Made by a program: the position numbers and the translations under genes
NCBI GenBank assembly: GCA_013365365.1
Contig: JABVXU010000491.1
Span: forward strand, 1 to 40,067
Direction of reading: 5' to 3'
Source: Cruorifilaria tuberocauda
Lineage: Eukaryota; Nematoda; Chromadorea; Rhabditida; Onchocercidae
DNA length: 40,067 bases
The notes under the pieces: model-generated
Databases searched by the model: none
What the model was told of the DNA's origin: nothing
The model's input: only the letters and a program-made list of their open reading frames with translations
Shown: positions 1 to 11,460 of the stretch, piece by piece
How the letters are laid out: the number at the start of each line of letters is the position of its first letter
Numbering within the stretch: the stretch's first letter is position 1

Positions 1-732
1 ATTATTATTATTATTATTATTATTATTGTTATCACTGTTACTATCATTCTTATCATTTCCGAATAAACAATAAACAAAGAAAACAAAATCGCGAAATATC
101 ATTAAATCATAATTGTTAGTGCAATGGAGTAAAGTAAACAAAGTAAACAAACTTTGAGTTAAAAAAAAAAAACACTTTGAAAATTTCTTCATTATTCAAA
201 TTATAAAAATGATAAATGTATGAAATTATCAAAAAATATCAAATTAGTTTTTTTTTTTTGTTTTGTTTTTTAAATTTCTGTTTGTTTTAAATTAATTTTA
301 TTTAACGAAACATTCATTTTAATTTAATCTGTAGTGATAATGATTGCATTATGATATGATCTTATCAGTTATCTATTAGTTATCAAAATTATCTGTGTGT
401 GTGTGTTTTTTTTAAATCAGTTTCATTTGATGAAACATTTATCGTTATTCTTCATGTAGTGATAAGTGATAATGGTTGAAGTATGATGATATCATGTTAT
501 CAGTTATTTCTTTTGGTTATCAATTAGAGTTAATAAGTTATTTAAGGAGAAAAAATTATTAGAAGAATTATTATTTGATTATTAGAAAAAAAAATTATTT
601 GATTGTATTTTAAATAAATTATTTGATTATATAAAGAAATTATTTGATTATATTTTATTAGAAAAATTATTATTTAAGTAAATAAATAAATTACTTATTG
701 CTTACTTATTATTACTTATTATTTATTTTCAG
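1..732. other. AT-rich upstream region, no gene seen
   Basis: The window opens with a perfect (ATT)9 microsatellite (1-27), followed by low-complexity AT-rich DNA. A diverged direct duplication of about 110 bp is visible: 305-385 and 420-510 share a GAAACATT...GTAGTGATAA...TTATCAGTTAT pattern. From 560 to 720 it is mainly ATTATTTGATTA-type simple sequence. No exon-like stretch or RNA gene was recognised. The region ends at a strong TTATTTTCAG acceptor (AG at 731-732), which could be the trans-splice site of the kinase leader exon. Confidence 0.6.
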
Positions 733-836
733 ATCTAATGGATTATTTTGTTTCGCTAGAAAAGTCATCATTTTCTGATTATACTACTGCGAATTTTTCA
801 ACTCTTACTGCTAAATTCCTGCTTATTCGTTTTTGA
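731..836 (+). promoter_or_regulatory. Candidate trans-splice acceptor and upstream ORF of the kinase gene
   Basis: TTATTTTCAG (AG at 731-732) is a near-consensus nematode acceptor with no upstream exon in view, so it may receive a spliced leader. Six bases after it an ATG (738) opens a 32-codon reading frame that ends with TGA at 834-836. This frame closes before the proposed kinase start at 1003 and so would act as an upstream ORF in the 5' UTR. Spliced-leader use and uORF function are inferences; only the acceptor motif and the frame are seen. Confidence 0.35.
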
Positions 837-1002
837 GGATTACGGGAAATTCTGAAATTTATTTTCTGAAGTTGCATACGTGACGTATTCACGTACGTAC
901 AGGCACGCATACGCACATATATATATCTATCTGTAAAAGTGATACCTCTGTTAGTAAGAATAAGTAGCGGTTTTTTTGCTTTTCTCATCCTGATCTCTCC
1001 AA

Positions 1003-1161
1003 ATGGGTAATAAGCAAAGTTCGAGTTGTTTGAATGGTTCGGCAAGATTTGAAAAGTATGACTTGGAACAAAAAACAACTTTACGTCAAAATTTCTTATG
1101 TAATTTATTGAGGAAATCACGCTGGATTACGTCATTTTTCACGCGAACAAATCTCACTAAC
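1003..1161 (+). CDS. pskh1: Candidate first coding exon (1a) of the PSKH1-like kinase, N-myristoylation signal
   Basis: An ATG in a locally less AT-rich stretch begins MGNKQSSSCLNGS. This fits the N-myristoylation pattern (Gly2, Ser6) and has a nearby Cys9 that could be acylated; vertebrate PSKH1 also starts with a lipid-modified Met-Gly. The frame stays open to an AAC|GTTAGT donor after codon 53. That junction is phase 0, matching the kinase exon at 14865. Joining them gives 412 residues with 87 before the kinase domain, close to human PSKH1 (424 residues). Against it, the intron would be about 13.7 kb and the donor is not the best consensus. A rival exon is at 3738. RNA reads would decide. 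Confidence 0.5.
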
Positions 1162-2929
1162 GTTAGTTTCTTATTGAATAATTTAATTTTAAATTATATA
1201 ATTAATTTTAAATTATTAAATTTGAATTAAATTATACAATTTAAAATTAATTAATTACAATTAATCCTTTTTTTATGAGGGGAAACAAAAAAAAACGATG
1301 AAATTAATATTTTACATTTTTAATTTTTATTAGTTTAATTGCAATATTTTCGTTTCTTTCTCTGTCTCTCTCTCTCTCTCTTTCAATTAGATTTTTCGAA
1401 TTGATAAAAATAATAATGTTGAAGATTGTTTAAAATGAAAGATTCCATTTTCATAAAGAAACATTCGTAATTTCCATATAACAAAAACTCTCGAAATATA
1501 ATATTTATTCATACAAGGAATAAGGAGAAAGAGAGAGAGAGAGAGAGGGAAGACGAAAATATTAAGATGATATTAAAAAAAGTGAATATTTTTTTGAAAA
1601 CATTATTTTCAATCAAAAAATCTAAGTGACATATTTTCGAGGACAGGAATTTTTTCGTACAGTTATAAATGGAATATTTATTTCTATTATTTAAATTCAT
1701 CATAAATAGGGAAAGATTATGAAGTGTAAATAGAATTTAATTACAGGTATAGTTTAAGTTTTTTTTCTCTTTCACCTTGACTAAATATTGATTTATTTAA
1801 TGAAATTTTTTGTCGTGAATAATTTTTTTTAATTTTATTTTATAGAAACAAAAAAAAAAAAACTGACTGATTAGTTTTATAATTATAATCTAAAACAAAA
1901 GAAATGAAATGAAATTAAATTAAATTTGAACAAATTTAACAAATTTCAAAAAAAAACAAAAGAGTGAAAAAAAAAATTAGTATAAGTAATCAAAATGAGA
2001 ACAGTTGATGTCTAAATTATTCTTGTGATGAATTCTTTTCTTTCCTTTCTCTCTTTCACTTATTCTTCTATTGGCTAAACAATCATTGGACGAGTAATTA
2101 ATTATCTGATGATTAATTGCTAATCAATTTTGACCTTTGTTAACTAGGAAAAGTTTCGAAAAGCGAGAAAAAAAGAATTTTTTTTTTTTTTTGAAGATTT
2201 ATTAACTGAAATAAAAACCTTTTTCAATTTTTCTTCCAAAAAAAAAAAAAAATCTAAGATAGTTGTAATTTATTGATTGTAACGAATGATACTGTAATTT
2301 TTTCCAGGTAGATACTACTAGTAAAATCTCTTGATAATCCGGAATTTTTCAGTACCGTTAATTATATAGAGAGTTTAAGTGACCTATTTCTAGTACTGTG
2401 TAAAAATACTTTTGAATACAAGGATAACCCAATAATTTAGGTATAATACTCATTTTAATACTTTTATTGTTAATTTTATTGTTAATGTTTAATTGTACGT
2501 GATGTTATTGTAATTGCTATTCTATTTTTTTTTTTTTAGAACAATTTTCATATTATCCAAATTTGTGATATGTTTTAAATAGAAAAAAGAATAAACCATT
2601 AAATAAATTATCGAGAAATATGATGAATTAAATAAATTATAAATAAACGATAAAATATGTCAGATAAAATTAATCATTCAAATTATTTTTAAAATAAAAT
2701 AATATATCAAATGAATCATTCAAATTCATTTTATCAATTGTTCAAATTATTTTTAAAATAAAATAATATATTAAATTAATTATTCAAATTATTTTTATCA
2801 ATTATTCAAATTATTTTTAAAATAAAATAAATTTTCAAATAGCTTCTCTGAAGTATATTATTGATAGTGAAGAAAAAGTATGAAGCAATGAATGAAAGTA
2901 TAAACAAAAATAAATGTTTACTGTTAAAA

Positions 2930-3370
2930 GTTTTTTTAACTTTGAATTATTACTGTTATGAAACTAAATAAATTTCAACTTTAAACTAATGTACTACGGA
3001 ACTAATTAAAGTTCAACTTTTAACTATTGCTACGAAATTCTAAATAAGGTTTAGCTTTGAACTAATAACACTACGAAACAAAATAAAATTCAACTTTCAA
3101 GTAACACTTCCACGGAACTAAATAAAAATCTACTTTGAACTACGTTTACGAAACTCTGAATAAAGTTCAACTTTGAACCATTACTACTTCTACCAAACTC
3201 AACAAAATTCAACTTTGAACTATTTTTACGAAACTCTGAATAAAGTTCAACTTTGAATCACTACTACTTCTACCAAACTCAACAAAATTCAATTTTGAAC
3301 TACTTTTACGAAACTCTGAATAAAGTTCAACTCTGAACTACTACTACTTCTACGAAATTCAATAAATGTT
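2930..3370. repeat. 80-bp tandem repeat (minisatellite)
   Basis: The segment GAAACTCTGAATAAAGTTCA recurs near 3150, 3230 and 3310 at an exact 80-bp spacing, and each copy carries CTACTTCTACCAAACTCAAC-type sequence. More diverged half-units of about 55-60 bp (ACTACGAAACTAAATAAA...TTCAACTTT) extend the array back to about 2930. No coding potential or function is evident. Confidence 0.8.
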
Positions 3371-3737
3371 TCTCTTTTTTTAAAAACCTGATCAACATCA
3401 AATTTATTTTTCTATCAAATCCTCCTTCTCTTCATTTTACTTTTACGTTTATTTCTTTCTTTATTTATTTATTTATTTGCTTCTAGGAGGAAAAAGATTT
3501 ACAAATCAAATTTGTGCGTGGCGCATATTATCATTTCACTTCACTTCTCTCCATTCACTTCCTTCTCCCTCTCCTCTCTCCGTACCCTTTTGAAACAAGT
3601 TTGTAATTCTTCTTTTCAACCAAATTCTTGCAAGTATAACATTCCTGATTAATAAAGATGGAAATTGTTCGATGTGTAATTCATTCGATTGTGAAATAAA
3701 CATAATGTTTAATAGTAGATGAATAAGTTTGAGTAGT

Positions 3738-3788
3738 ATGAGTCTGTCAAATAATGCTGTCCAGTGGTACATTTGCGCCAAACGTGAG
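3738..3788 (+). CDS. Candidate alternative first exon (1b) of the PSKH1-like kinase
   Basis: A short island (about 3520-3790), less AT-rich than its flanks, contains an ATG opening the 17 codons MSLSNNAVQWYICAKRE, followed by a good GAG|GTAATC donor. The junction is phase 0, so it can also join the kinase exon at 14865. A product from this exon would lack the Met-Gly myristoylation signal of exon 1a. No homology was recognised; the call rests on base composition, donor quality and phase only. It could equally be non-coding. Confidence 0.25.
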
Positions 3789-3894
3789 GTAATCTTTTCT
3801 TTTTATTTTTATTAAATTAACAATTAATAAATTAATCATATACTTTAATGAAGTTATTTTCTTACTTACTTTTTGTTTTCTCTTACTTTTTCAT

Positions 3895-4298
3895 ACAAAA
3901 ATAATAATGATATTTAATAATAATTGATAATAATTAATAATGATAACTAATAATAATAACAAATAATGATAACAACAATAGTGATAATAATAATGATATT
4001 AATAATAAGTAATAGTAATCACTAATAATGAATAATAATAGTAATAATAATACTGATAACAATAATAATAAATAATAGTGATTACTGATAATAGATAATA
4101 ATAATAATAGTAGTAATAATAATAATAATGACAATAATAGTGATAACAATAATAGTTATAAAAATAGATAATAGTAATCACTAATAATAAATAATAATAA
4201 TAATAATACTGATAACAATAGTGATAATAATAATAAATAATAGTAATTGTTAATAATGAATAGTAATAACAATATTGATAATAATAGTGATAGTAATA

Positions 4299-4329
<31 letters not shown>

Positions 4330-4430
4330 GTAATAACAATAATAATAATAAATAACAATAAGTAATAATGATAGGTAATAATGATAAATGATAATAATAA
4401 TAATAATAATAGTAATAATATTTTTATTAT
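3895..4430. repeat. Long compound AAT/GAT/AAC microsatellite
   Basis: About 530 bp of nearly uninterrupted trinucleotide-type repeat dominated by AAT, with interspersed GAT, AAC and AGT triplets. Long open frames on the minus strand encode only Leu/Ile/Tyr runs and are composition artefacts. Such tracts are usually length-polymorphic. Confidence 0.9.
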
Positions 4431-6480
4431 GATATGATTGTATACGTCATACCATACTTTATTTCTTTTTTTTTTAGTCTCTAAAATCATTCATTTCTAA
4501 ATTTTGTCAAATAACTTTTTTTTTTCCGGATCATTTTCATATAAAATTAAAATTAGATTAACGTACTTTAAAATTAAAACACAAAAACTACCATTTATTT
4601 ATTTTTAGATCTTTTGAAAAAACCAAGTATTAATCGCTGTAATTCAATTTTAAATTATATTAGTTTAATTTTAAATTAAGTATGAAATATAAGTGAGTAT
4701 GTATCGTTAGACTAACACGAAATAAATGACCATGAAATTAAAGGACACAAAAAAAAAACAAACAAACAAACAAACGAACGATTTCGTTGTTTGTTTTTTT
4801 ATTTTGAATTAAAAATTAAAAAAGGAAATTTATTGTGGAATTAGAGAAAATGGATTTCTGTACTACAATAACTTTTTTTTTATTTTTATTTTGTTCATTT
4901 TGGGAAGTTAGTGTAAAATTCAAACTACTTTTATATTCCATATGTTACTTAATATTACTTACTTAATATTATATGTATTACCAACTTAATATTACCTAAT
5001 GTTACTTAATTAGTTTCTTAATTACATTTTACTTTTTTAATCACATTGGTTACTCAAACATATTACTTCATTTAATTTACCTTTTTTTGTACCTGTTTAT
5101 CTTCTTATCTTCTATTCGAAAAATTTGATTTACAATGAATGAAACTATGAAAAAGGAATTTTTTGATAATTTAAAAAAAAAATTAAGCACATTAAATTAA
5201 AAAGTAAAAATTAAAATATGGAGGAAATAATCGAGTAGCTAAAATGAAAGTAATTAGTATAAAACTTTCGTTTGAAAAAATTTTTAATTAAATCATTATC
5301 AATTTACCTTGCATGTAAATTCTATAATAACTTGTTAGCAAAAGTAACAGTAAAAGACTAACTTGTTTTTTTTTTTCAAAAATATTTTCAACATTTAAAT
5401 AAAATGAAATTTGATACGAGATTATGGTATACTTTTTTCTTTTTTATTAAACAATTTATTAAATACTTTTTTTATTAAATAAAAATTAAATGCAATTTTT
5501 TATTTAAAACAAAACTAATTGTAATTTTAGTAAAATTTAATATTTTATTTAAATACTGTCTAAATTATTGTTCTCATTGTATTGTGTCTTTTTGTCTTAA
5601 ATGTAATTAATTAATTAATAATTAATTCTTCAATATGTTTCTTTTTAATCAATTTTCATTTTTTCATTCGCAAAATTATGATCATTTTTAGTTGAAGTCG
5701 TAAAAATTCAATTTGAAATCATAAAAATTTAATTTTATTATTTTTCTCTAAAAACTTTTTATAAATGTAAAATGATGAAAAATAAATGATAATGACAACC
5801 AGTAATTGATTTTTGTTTTTGATATGATAAAAAAACTTATTCGAAAGATAATTTAAAAAAAATTTAATTCAAATTCCATTTTTTTTATCATTTAACTTTT
5901 TAGCTTAATGTAGCAGTAGAAAGCAATTTTAAAAGCTATTGCATTTGCCACGTTGTTTTTTTGAAAAAGATTTTAAAAGTTTAAATAAAAAATCCAAAAG
6001 AGAAAAATGATTCATTTTAATTTAATTTGAAATTTTATTTAGTTTTCCAGTCGAAAATAATCTTAAAGAAATAATTTAAATTTTAGTTTAGTTTTCTAAT
6101 TGAAAATAAATTTTTAAAAAAAATAATTTAAACTTTAGTTTTCTTTCATTTTACCTTACAATTTTACAATTTAATTATTTTACCTTACAGTTCAAAAAAC
6201 GATGATTACTTTATCGATGCATTTTATAATATTTACCTTAGAGTTCATAGTTTTATAATACTTTATGATACTTACTACTAAATACTTTATGATGCTTACT
6301 ATCAGATGATACTATTTCCCAAATACTTTAGCATTATGCAAAATTTTCCTTTTTCTTGTCTTTCTTATACTTTTTATTTATTTGTAAAAGTTAAATTTGA
6401 AAATTTAATTTGTTGAAACTTTAACTTTTTGCAAAAAAAAGTTCTTCGGTATCTATTATAACATTTTTTGTATTTCAAAT

Positions 6481-6590
6481 TGTATTTTTCAAATTTTCTA
6501 TTTAAACTGTATTTTTCAAATTTTCTATTTAAACTGTATTTTTCAAATTTTCTATTTAAACTGTATTTTTCAAATTTTCAAATTTTCTAC
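6481..6590. repeat. 27-bp tandem repeat, four copies
   Basis: A unit beginning TGTATTTTTCAAATTTTC and ending TTTAAAC repeats head to tail at 6481, 6508, 6535 and 6562; the last copy is truncated. The copies are almost identical, so the array is young or homogenised. Confidence 0.88.
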
Positions 6591-7167
6591 ATTCTAAGAA
6601 TTACATCATGATTATTACCTTAACCATATTCAATCAAATTGATAATTAAATTGACATTGAAGAATGATTTGCGTTGATTGCTCTGATATCATTAACTTTG
6701 ATTTATTTCACCTGTGTAAACATATAGTAACAATTATTTGCTTGATCATTGATCTTTCTTTCTCATAAAACTTTTTAAAAATTTAAATTTAAACTAAGAA
6801 AATGGAAGAAGAAAAATTAGCTTGATTTGAATTTTATTGATAATCATCGAGTAAAGAAAGAAACGAAATGATAACAAATTTAATTGTTATTAAAAATTTT
6901 ATTAACAATTCATGATCGTAATATGGTATGTTTAATTTCGAAAAATGATTTATTTTATGATAAACTTTCTCTTCATTGGTATTTAGGTTAAGTATAAATT
7001 CAATATAATTTGAAGATTAATTCGTCTATCTATTAAATATGTCAACAGTCAAGGATAATTCAACCATTGAAAATTTGAAAGGTTTTAAAATTTGAAAATT
7101 AGTTTTAACTCTATTTTCTCTTTTATCATTTTCAGTTACAAATTGAGGGATATTCGTTTTAGTAAAA

Positions 7168-7880
7168 GTACGCTTAAAATAACATTTAGTTATTATTTAG
7201 TAACATTTATTTACTCACTTATTCATATTTAACTTTTAGCTATTTACTTATTCATATTTAAATTTTAGCTACTTATTCGTTCTTATTTAAATTTTAGTTA
7301 TGCACTTATTCAAATTTAACTTTTAGTTATTTACTTATTCATGTTTAAGTTTTAGCTATTTACTTATTCATATTTAAGTTTTATCTACTTTTTCTTATTT
7401 AAATTTTAGTTATGCACTTGTTCAAATTTAACTTTTAGTTATTCACTTATTCATTTTAAGTTTTAGCTATTCATTTAATCATATTTAAGTTTTAGCTATT
7501 TACTTATTCATATTTAAATTTTAGCTACTTACTCGTTCTTACATAAATTTTAGTCATTCACTTATTAATTTTAAGTTTTAGCTATTCATTTAATCATATT
7601 TAAGTTTTAGCTATCTACTTATTCATCATTAGCTATTTAGCTATTCACTTATTCATATTTAACATTTAGCTATTTACTTATTCATATTTAAGTTTTACCT
7701 ACTTGTTCTTATTTAAATTTTAGTTATGCACTTATTCAAATTTAACTTTTAGTTAGTTACTTATTCATATTTAAGTTTTAGTTATTCACTTATTCATATT
7801 CAAGTTTTAGCTATTTACTTATCACTTACTTATTCATATTTAACATTTAGCTATTTACTTACTCATATTTAAGTACAATT
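7168..7880. repeat. About 30-bp minisatellite array, forward orientation
   Basis: About twenty imperfect copies of a unit close to TTTAGCTATTTACTTATTC followed by ATATTTAAG. Variants swap TTAGC for TTAGT and carry small indels. The reverse complement of the same unit forms a second array at 8283-8530. Confidence 0.88.
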
Positions 7881-8282
7881 TTTTTTCCAAAATTAACATA
7901 TACAACCTATGCTAAGTAAAATATTGAAAATTTTGCAATGTAAAAGTTTTTTTTCAAATCTTTTATGAAATGATAGAAAATCGAAAATTTTTAATTTCAA
8001 TTTCAAGGTTATATCTCACTTTTCAATTCAATACTAATCAAACAAAGAGAAGAAAGAAAAAATGATAAATAAAAGAGGAAAAAAAATTCTTTCTATTTAC
8101 TCAAAGTGCAAATGATGACAATTTTTGTATTTTTGTCAATTCTCGGTTTAATGGCATATATTATTACAGTTTTTTTTTTCTTTTCTTTTCTTTTCCATTA
8201 TTATTTAATTTTACTTATCTTTTTAGAAAGTAAAGTAATTTTAAGAATAAAGAATAAATGCTAATTTTTGAATTTATTTTAA

Positions 8283-8530
8283 ATATGATTAAGTAAATAG
8301 CTAAAATTTAAGTATGAATAAGTAAATAGCTAAAAGTTATGTATGAATAGGTAAATAGCTAAAATTTAAATATAAATAAATGATTAGCTAAAACTTAAAT
8401 ATCAGTAGCTAAATAGCTAAAATTTAAATCTGAATCAGTAAGTAGCTAAAATTTAAACATAAATAAGTATGTAGCTAAAACTTAAATATGAATAAGTAAA
8501 TAGCTTAAATACGAATTAGTAAATAACTAA
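8283..8530. repeat. Same minisatellite in inverted orientation
   Basis: About nine copies of AATAAGTAAATAGCTAAAA-type units, the reverse complement of the 7168-7880 repeat, lie about 400 bp from it. Isolated forward fragments occur near 8675-8720, mixed fragments at 8812-8880, and an inverted one at 9834-9862. A transcript across both arrays could fold into a long imperfect duplex. Confidence 0.85.
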
Positions 8531-8919
8531 AACTCAAATTTTTCAAATTTATATAAATTGAAAAGCTTCCTTCTGCTAGTACTAATAACTTATCTTTTGC
8601 AACATAAAACAGCACCTTAGCATGGAATAAAGTTAAATTAATCTATTAAGCCTCAAATTTCCTATAACTTTTAGTTTTAGCTATCTACTTATTCATATTT
8701 AAATTTTAGTTGGTTACTTATCCATCTTTAAAAAGTAAAATGAAGTGAAATTATTGTATTGTAAATATGAAAACAAAAAAAAACGAAATATAAATATAAA
8801 AAAAAGAGATACTTAAATATAAATAAGTAAATAGTTAAGTGTTAAATATGAATAAGTAAATAACATTTAGTTATCATTTATTAATTTAATATATTTACCT
8901 ATAAAAAGCTAAAAAATGA

Positions 8920-9150
8920 TCAAGGTACCATTACCTGTAATTAATAATTGTATATTTAATAATTAATTATATTCAAGTAATAGTTAATGAATGTATACTC
9001 AATAATTAATTTTATTTAAGTAATAATCAATAATGGAAAATGAAACTTAAATTCAGCCATAATCCTAAGTATAATTACTACCATTTCCTGTAATTAATAA
9101 TTGTATATTTAGTAATTAATTATATTCAAGTAATAATTAATAATCATCAA
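8920..9150. repeat. Diverged direct duplication around TGTAATTAATAATTGTATAT
   Basis: A segment starting ACCATTACCTGTAATTAATA at about 8929 recurs at about 9079, with a partial copy between them (ATTCAAGTAATA / TTTAAGTAATAATCAATAAT). It is AT-rich, with no coding signal. Confidence 0.7.
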
Positions 9151-9762
9151 ATGTAATCATTCATTTTCTGATGAATTTTCCAATTTGTCGAATTTTAAAA
9201 ATTTAGAATTGTTATTACACTTCGATAAACTATAAAATAATGAATGAGCAAAAAAGCATTATGTGAATTCAAAATATTTTCTCATTTCAAATATTTCAAA
9301 ATTTCAAATTTCAAATCTCATTTCAAAAGATTTATAATACAAAAAAAAAATTCAATGCAAAGATTTAAATTATAAAAATACATCTTGAATAATTGTTTAT
9401 CTTTGAAATTTTCAAATAACTCTCTCAATGACAACTTATTATTTACATTGTTTACATATATGTATGTAAAGATTACTTTCACAATTTCTTGCACTCAAGA
9501 AATTTCAATTTATTTTGAAATTTTTTTTTCCTTGCCCATGAATATTTGTGTACAAATTTTTATCCAATCTATTTACTTATTGCCTAAATTTCGATATGAA
9601 AAAAAAATTTCAAATGATAATTTTTGTCATGAAGGGAAGAGATAAAATTCAGGAAATTTAGGAAACTTTTTCAAATTTAAAATATCTTTGCTTTTTTTTG
9701 AAAAAGTTTTATATTAAAAAAAAGAACAGATATTATGGCAGATAACGATAATTAACTAACTT

Positions 9763-10215
9763 ACGTGAATTTACGCGACTAACGTACGTGTATGCATGCA
9801 TATAAGCATTCTAAATTTTTTTAAAACAGTGATACTTAAATATGAATAGGTAAATAGCTATATGTTATCTAAGCGCAGTTTTAAAACAGATATCTTCCAA
9901 TTTGTAAATGGAAATGATAAAAGACATAGGAAGGCAGATAATGATAAAATTCTTATTAGCCTTTGAACTAACGTACGTGTACTTATAAGCATTTCTAGAT
10001 TTTTGAACTAACGTACGTGTATATATGCATATAAGCATTTCTAATATTTTCAATTAACGTACGTGTATGTATGCATATAAGCATTTCTAAAATTTTCAAT
10101 TAACGTACGTGTATATATGCATATAAGCATTTCTAAAATTTTCAATTAACGTACGTGTACGTATAAATATGAAAATTTCGAAAATTTTCAACTAACGTAC
10201 GTATACGCATGCATA
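9763..10215. repeat. 46-bp array with ACGTACGT palindromes and alternating purine-pyrimidine tracts
   Basis: The palindrome ACGTACGT (ACGTACGTGT in most copies) recurs at 9971, 10011, 10057, 10103, 10149 and 10195, the last four steps being exactly 46 bp, with an earlier copy near 9782. In each unit it runs into TATATGCATATAAGCATTTC, so about 23 bases alternate strictly between purine and pyrimidine. Related GTACGTACAGGCACGCATACGC sequence occurs near 893-916. The array could form Z-DNA or cruciforms or bind a palindrome-recognising factor; this is inference. Confidence 0.88.
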
Positions 10216-10939
10216 TCAGTACTTTTTAAATTTATAGCCCATTCAAGTTATCTCTCTTGATTTAATTAATACCAATAAATTTCAACGAAAAAGTATTACA
10301 CCAAATTTCTTTTCGGAATTTCACAAAAAAAAAAAAAGAAATTAAGAATTTAAATTTTAGCATTCAAATTAATGCTTGTGAATTAATCGAACAGCAGTAT
10401 AGCATAGATTTTTAATGGGTTTTAAAATAGGTTAAAAGAGAAGAAAAAAAGAAAAGAAACGAAAAAAAAAGTTTTTATGCATATTTGAAAATTACAAAAA
10501 AAATTTTTCGAAAATTCTTTTCTTTTTTTAAATTTAAAAATTTTTTTTAAAAATTAAAAAAAATTGTCATATGATGCAAAAATTTATATGATATTTGTAA
10601 TAAATTTAATGTGGCATACTTTAAATATGGTTATATATTAGTTCCAAAAAAAAAAAAAAAAAAAAATAGATCTAATCAGTTAAATCAGTAATTTCCTCTT
10701 CATTCATGCATTCATTCATTATCTCCTGATCCGAATTGTCCGGTTTTTACACAGGATAACAGGTTTCCTTTATTTATAATTCTAGAAATATCCTGTATCA
10801 GACTTGAATATAATTTAATTTCTACTATCATGAGCATCACTCCTGAAATATTTAATTTAAATCTAGTTTTCTCGAGTTTTTTTTTTTCAAAATTATATCT
10901 GAAGAAAATACAAGAAAAAAAAGTCCTTTTATTACTTAT

Positions 10940-11100
10940 CATAATTTATTACTTGTCATAATTTTAATTCATCATAATTTATTACTTGTCATAATTTTAA
11001 TTCATCATAATTTATTACTTGTCATAATTTTAATTCATCATAATTTATTACTGATCATAATTTCAACTTATCATAATTTTAATTTATCATAATTTTTTGA
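10940..11100. repeat. 33-bp tandem repeat
   Basis: Units containing ATTACTTGTCATAATTTTAA and TTCATCATAATTT repeat at about 33-bp spacing (near 10948, 10981, 11014), then decay into shorter TCATAATTT units by 11100. Confidence 0.85.
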
Positions 11101-11199
11101 TATTACTCATTATCATTTGATATTGCTGAAGATACCTTTAAATGTTTCTTTTCATAAAATCTTTTCTTGATGATATTGGATGATTAATATCATTTCTTA

Positions 11200-11460
11200 T
11201 AATATTTGCATTACTTATATTACTTTTTTTTATTACTCATATTGCTACTACATATTACTTATATATTACTTATATAATACTTATATTACTTTGCTTATAC
11301 TGCTATTACGTAATTTCTTGTAATATTTGCATTACTTATATTACTTTTTTTTATTACTCATATTGCTACTACATATTATAAGTTTTTTTATATTACTTTA
11401 CTTATACTATGCGTATTACTTATAAATTACTTATATATTACTTGCATAATACTTCTATTA
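11200..11460. repeat. Degenerate ATTACTTATATTACTT repeat
   Basis: Irregular repetition of TTATATTACTT and CATATTGCTACTACATATTA, including two near-identical segments around 11205-11255 and 11320-11375. No gene is evident. Confidence 0.7.

Noticed and set aside
3536..3781. 81-codon minus-strand frame in the less AT-rich island
   Set aside because: No recognisable domain or splice context. The plus strand of the same island gives a shorter but better-supported exon candidate.
3934..4490. Two long minus-strand open frames of Leu/Ile/Tyr runs
   Set aside because: They lie wholly in the AAT microsatellite; the protein is a composition artefact.
4745..4805. AAAC/GTTTG inverted repeat as a terminator or small RNA hairpin
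   Set aside because: Simple AAAC microsatellite facing a GTTTG tract; short, low complexity and inside a presumed intron.
10712..10942. 76-codon minus-strand frame
   Set aside because: Ordinary AT-rich composition, no conserved motif and no partner exons.
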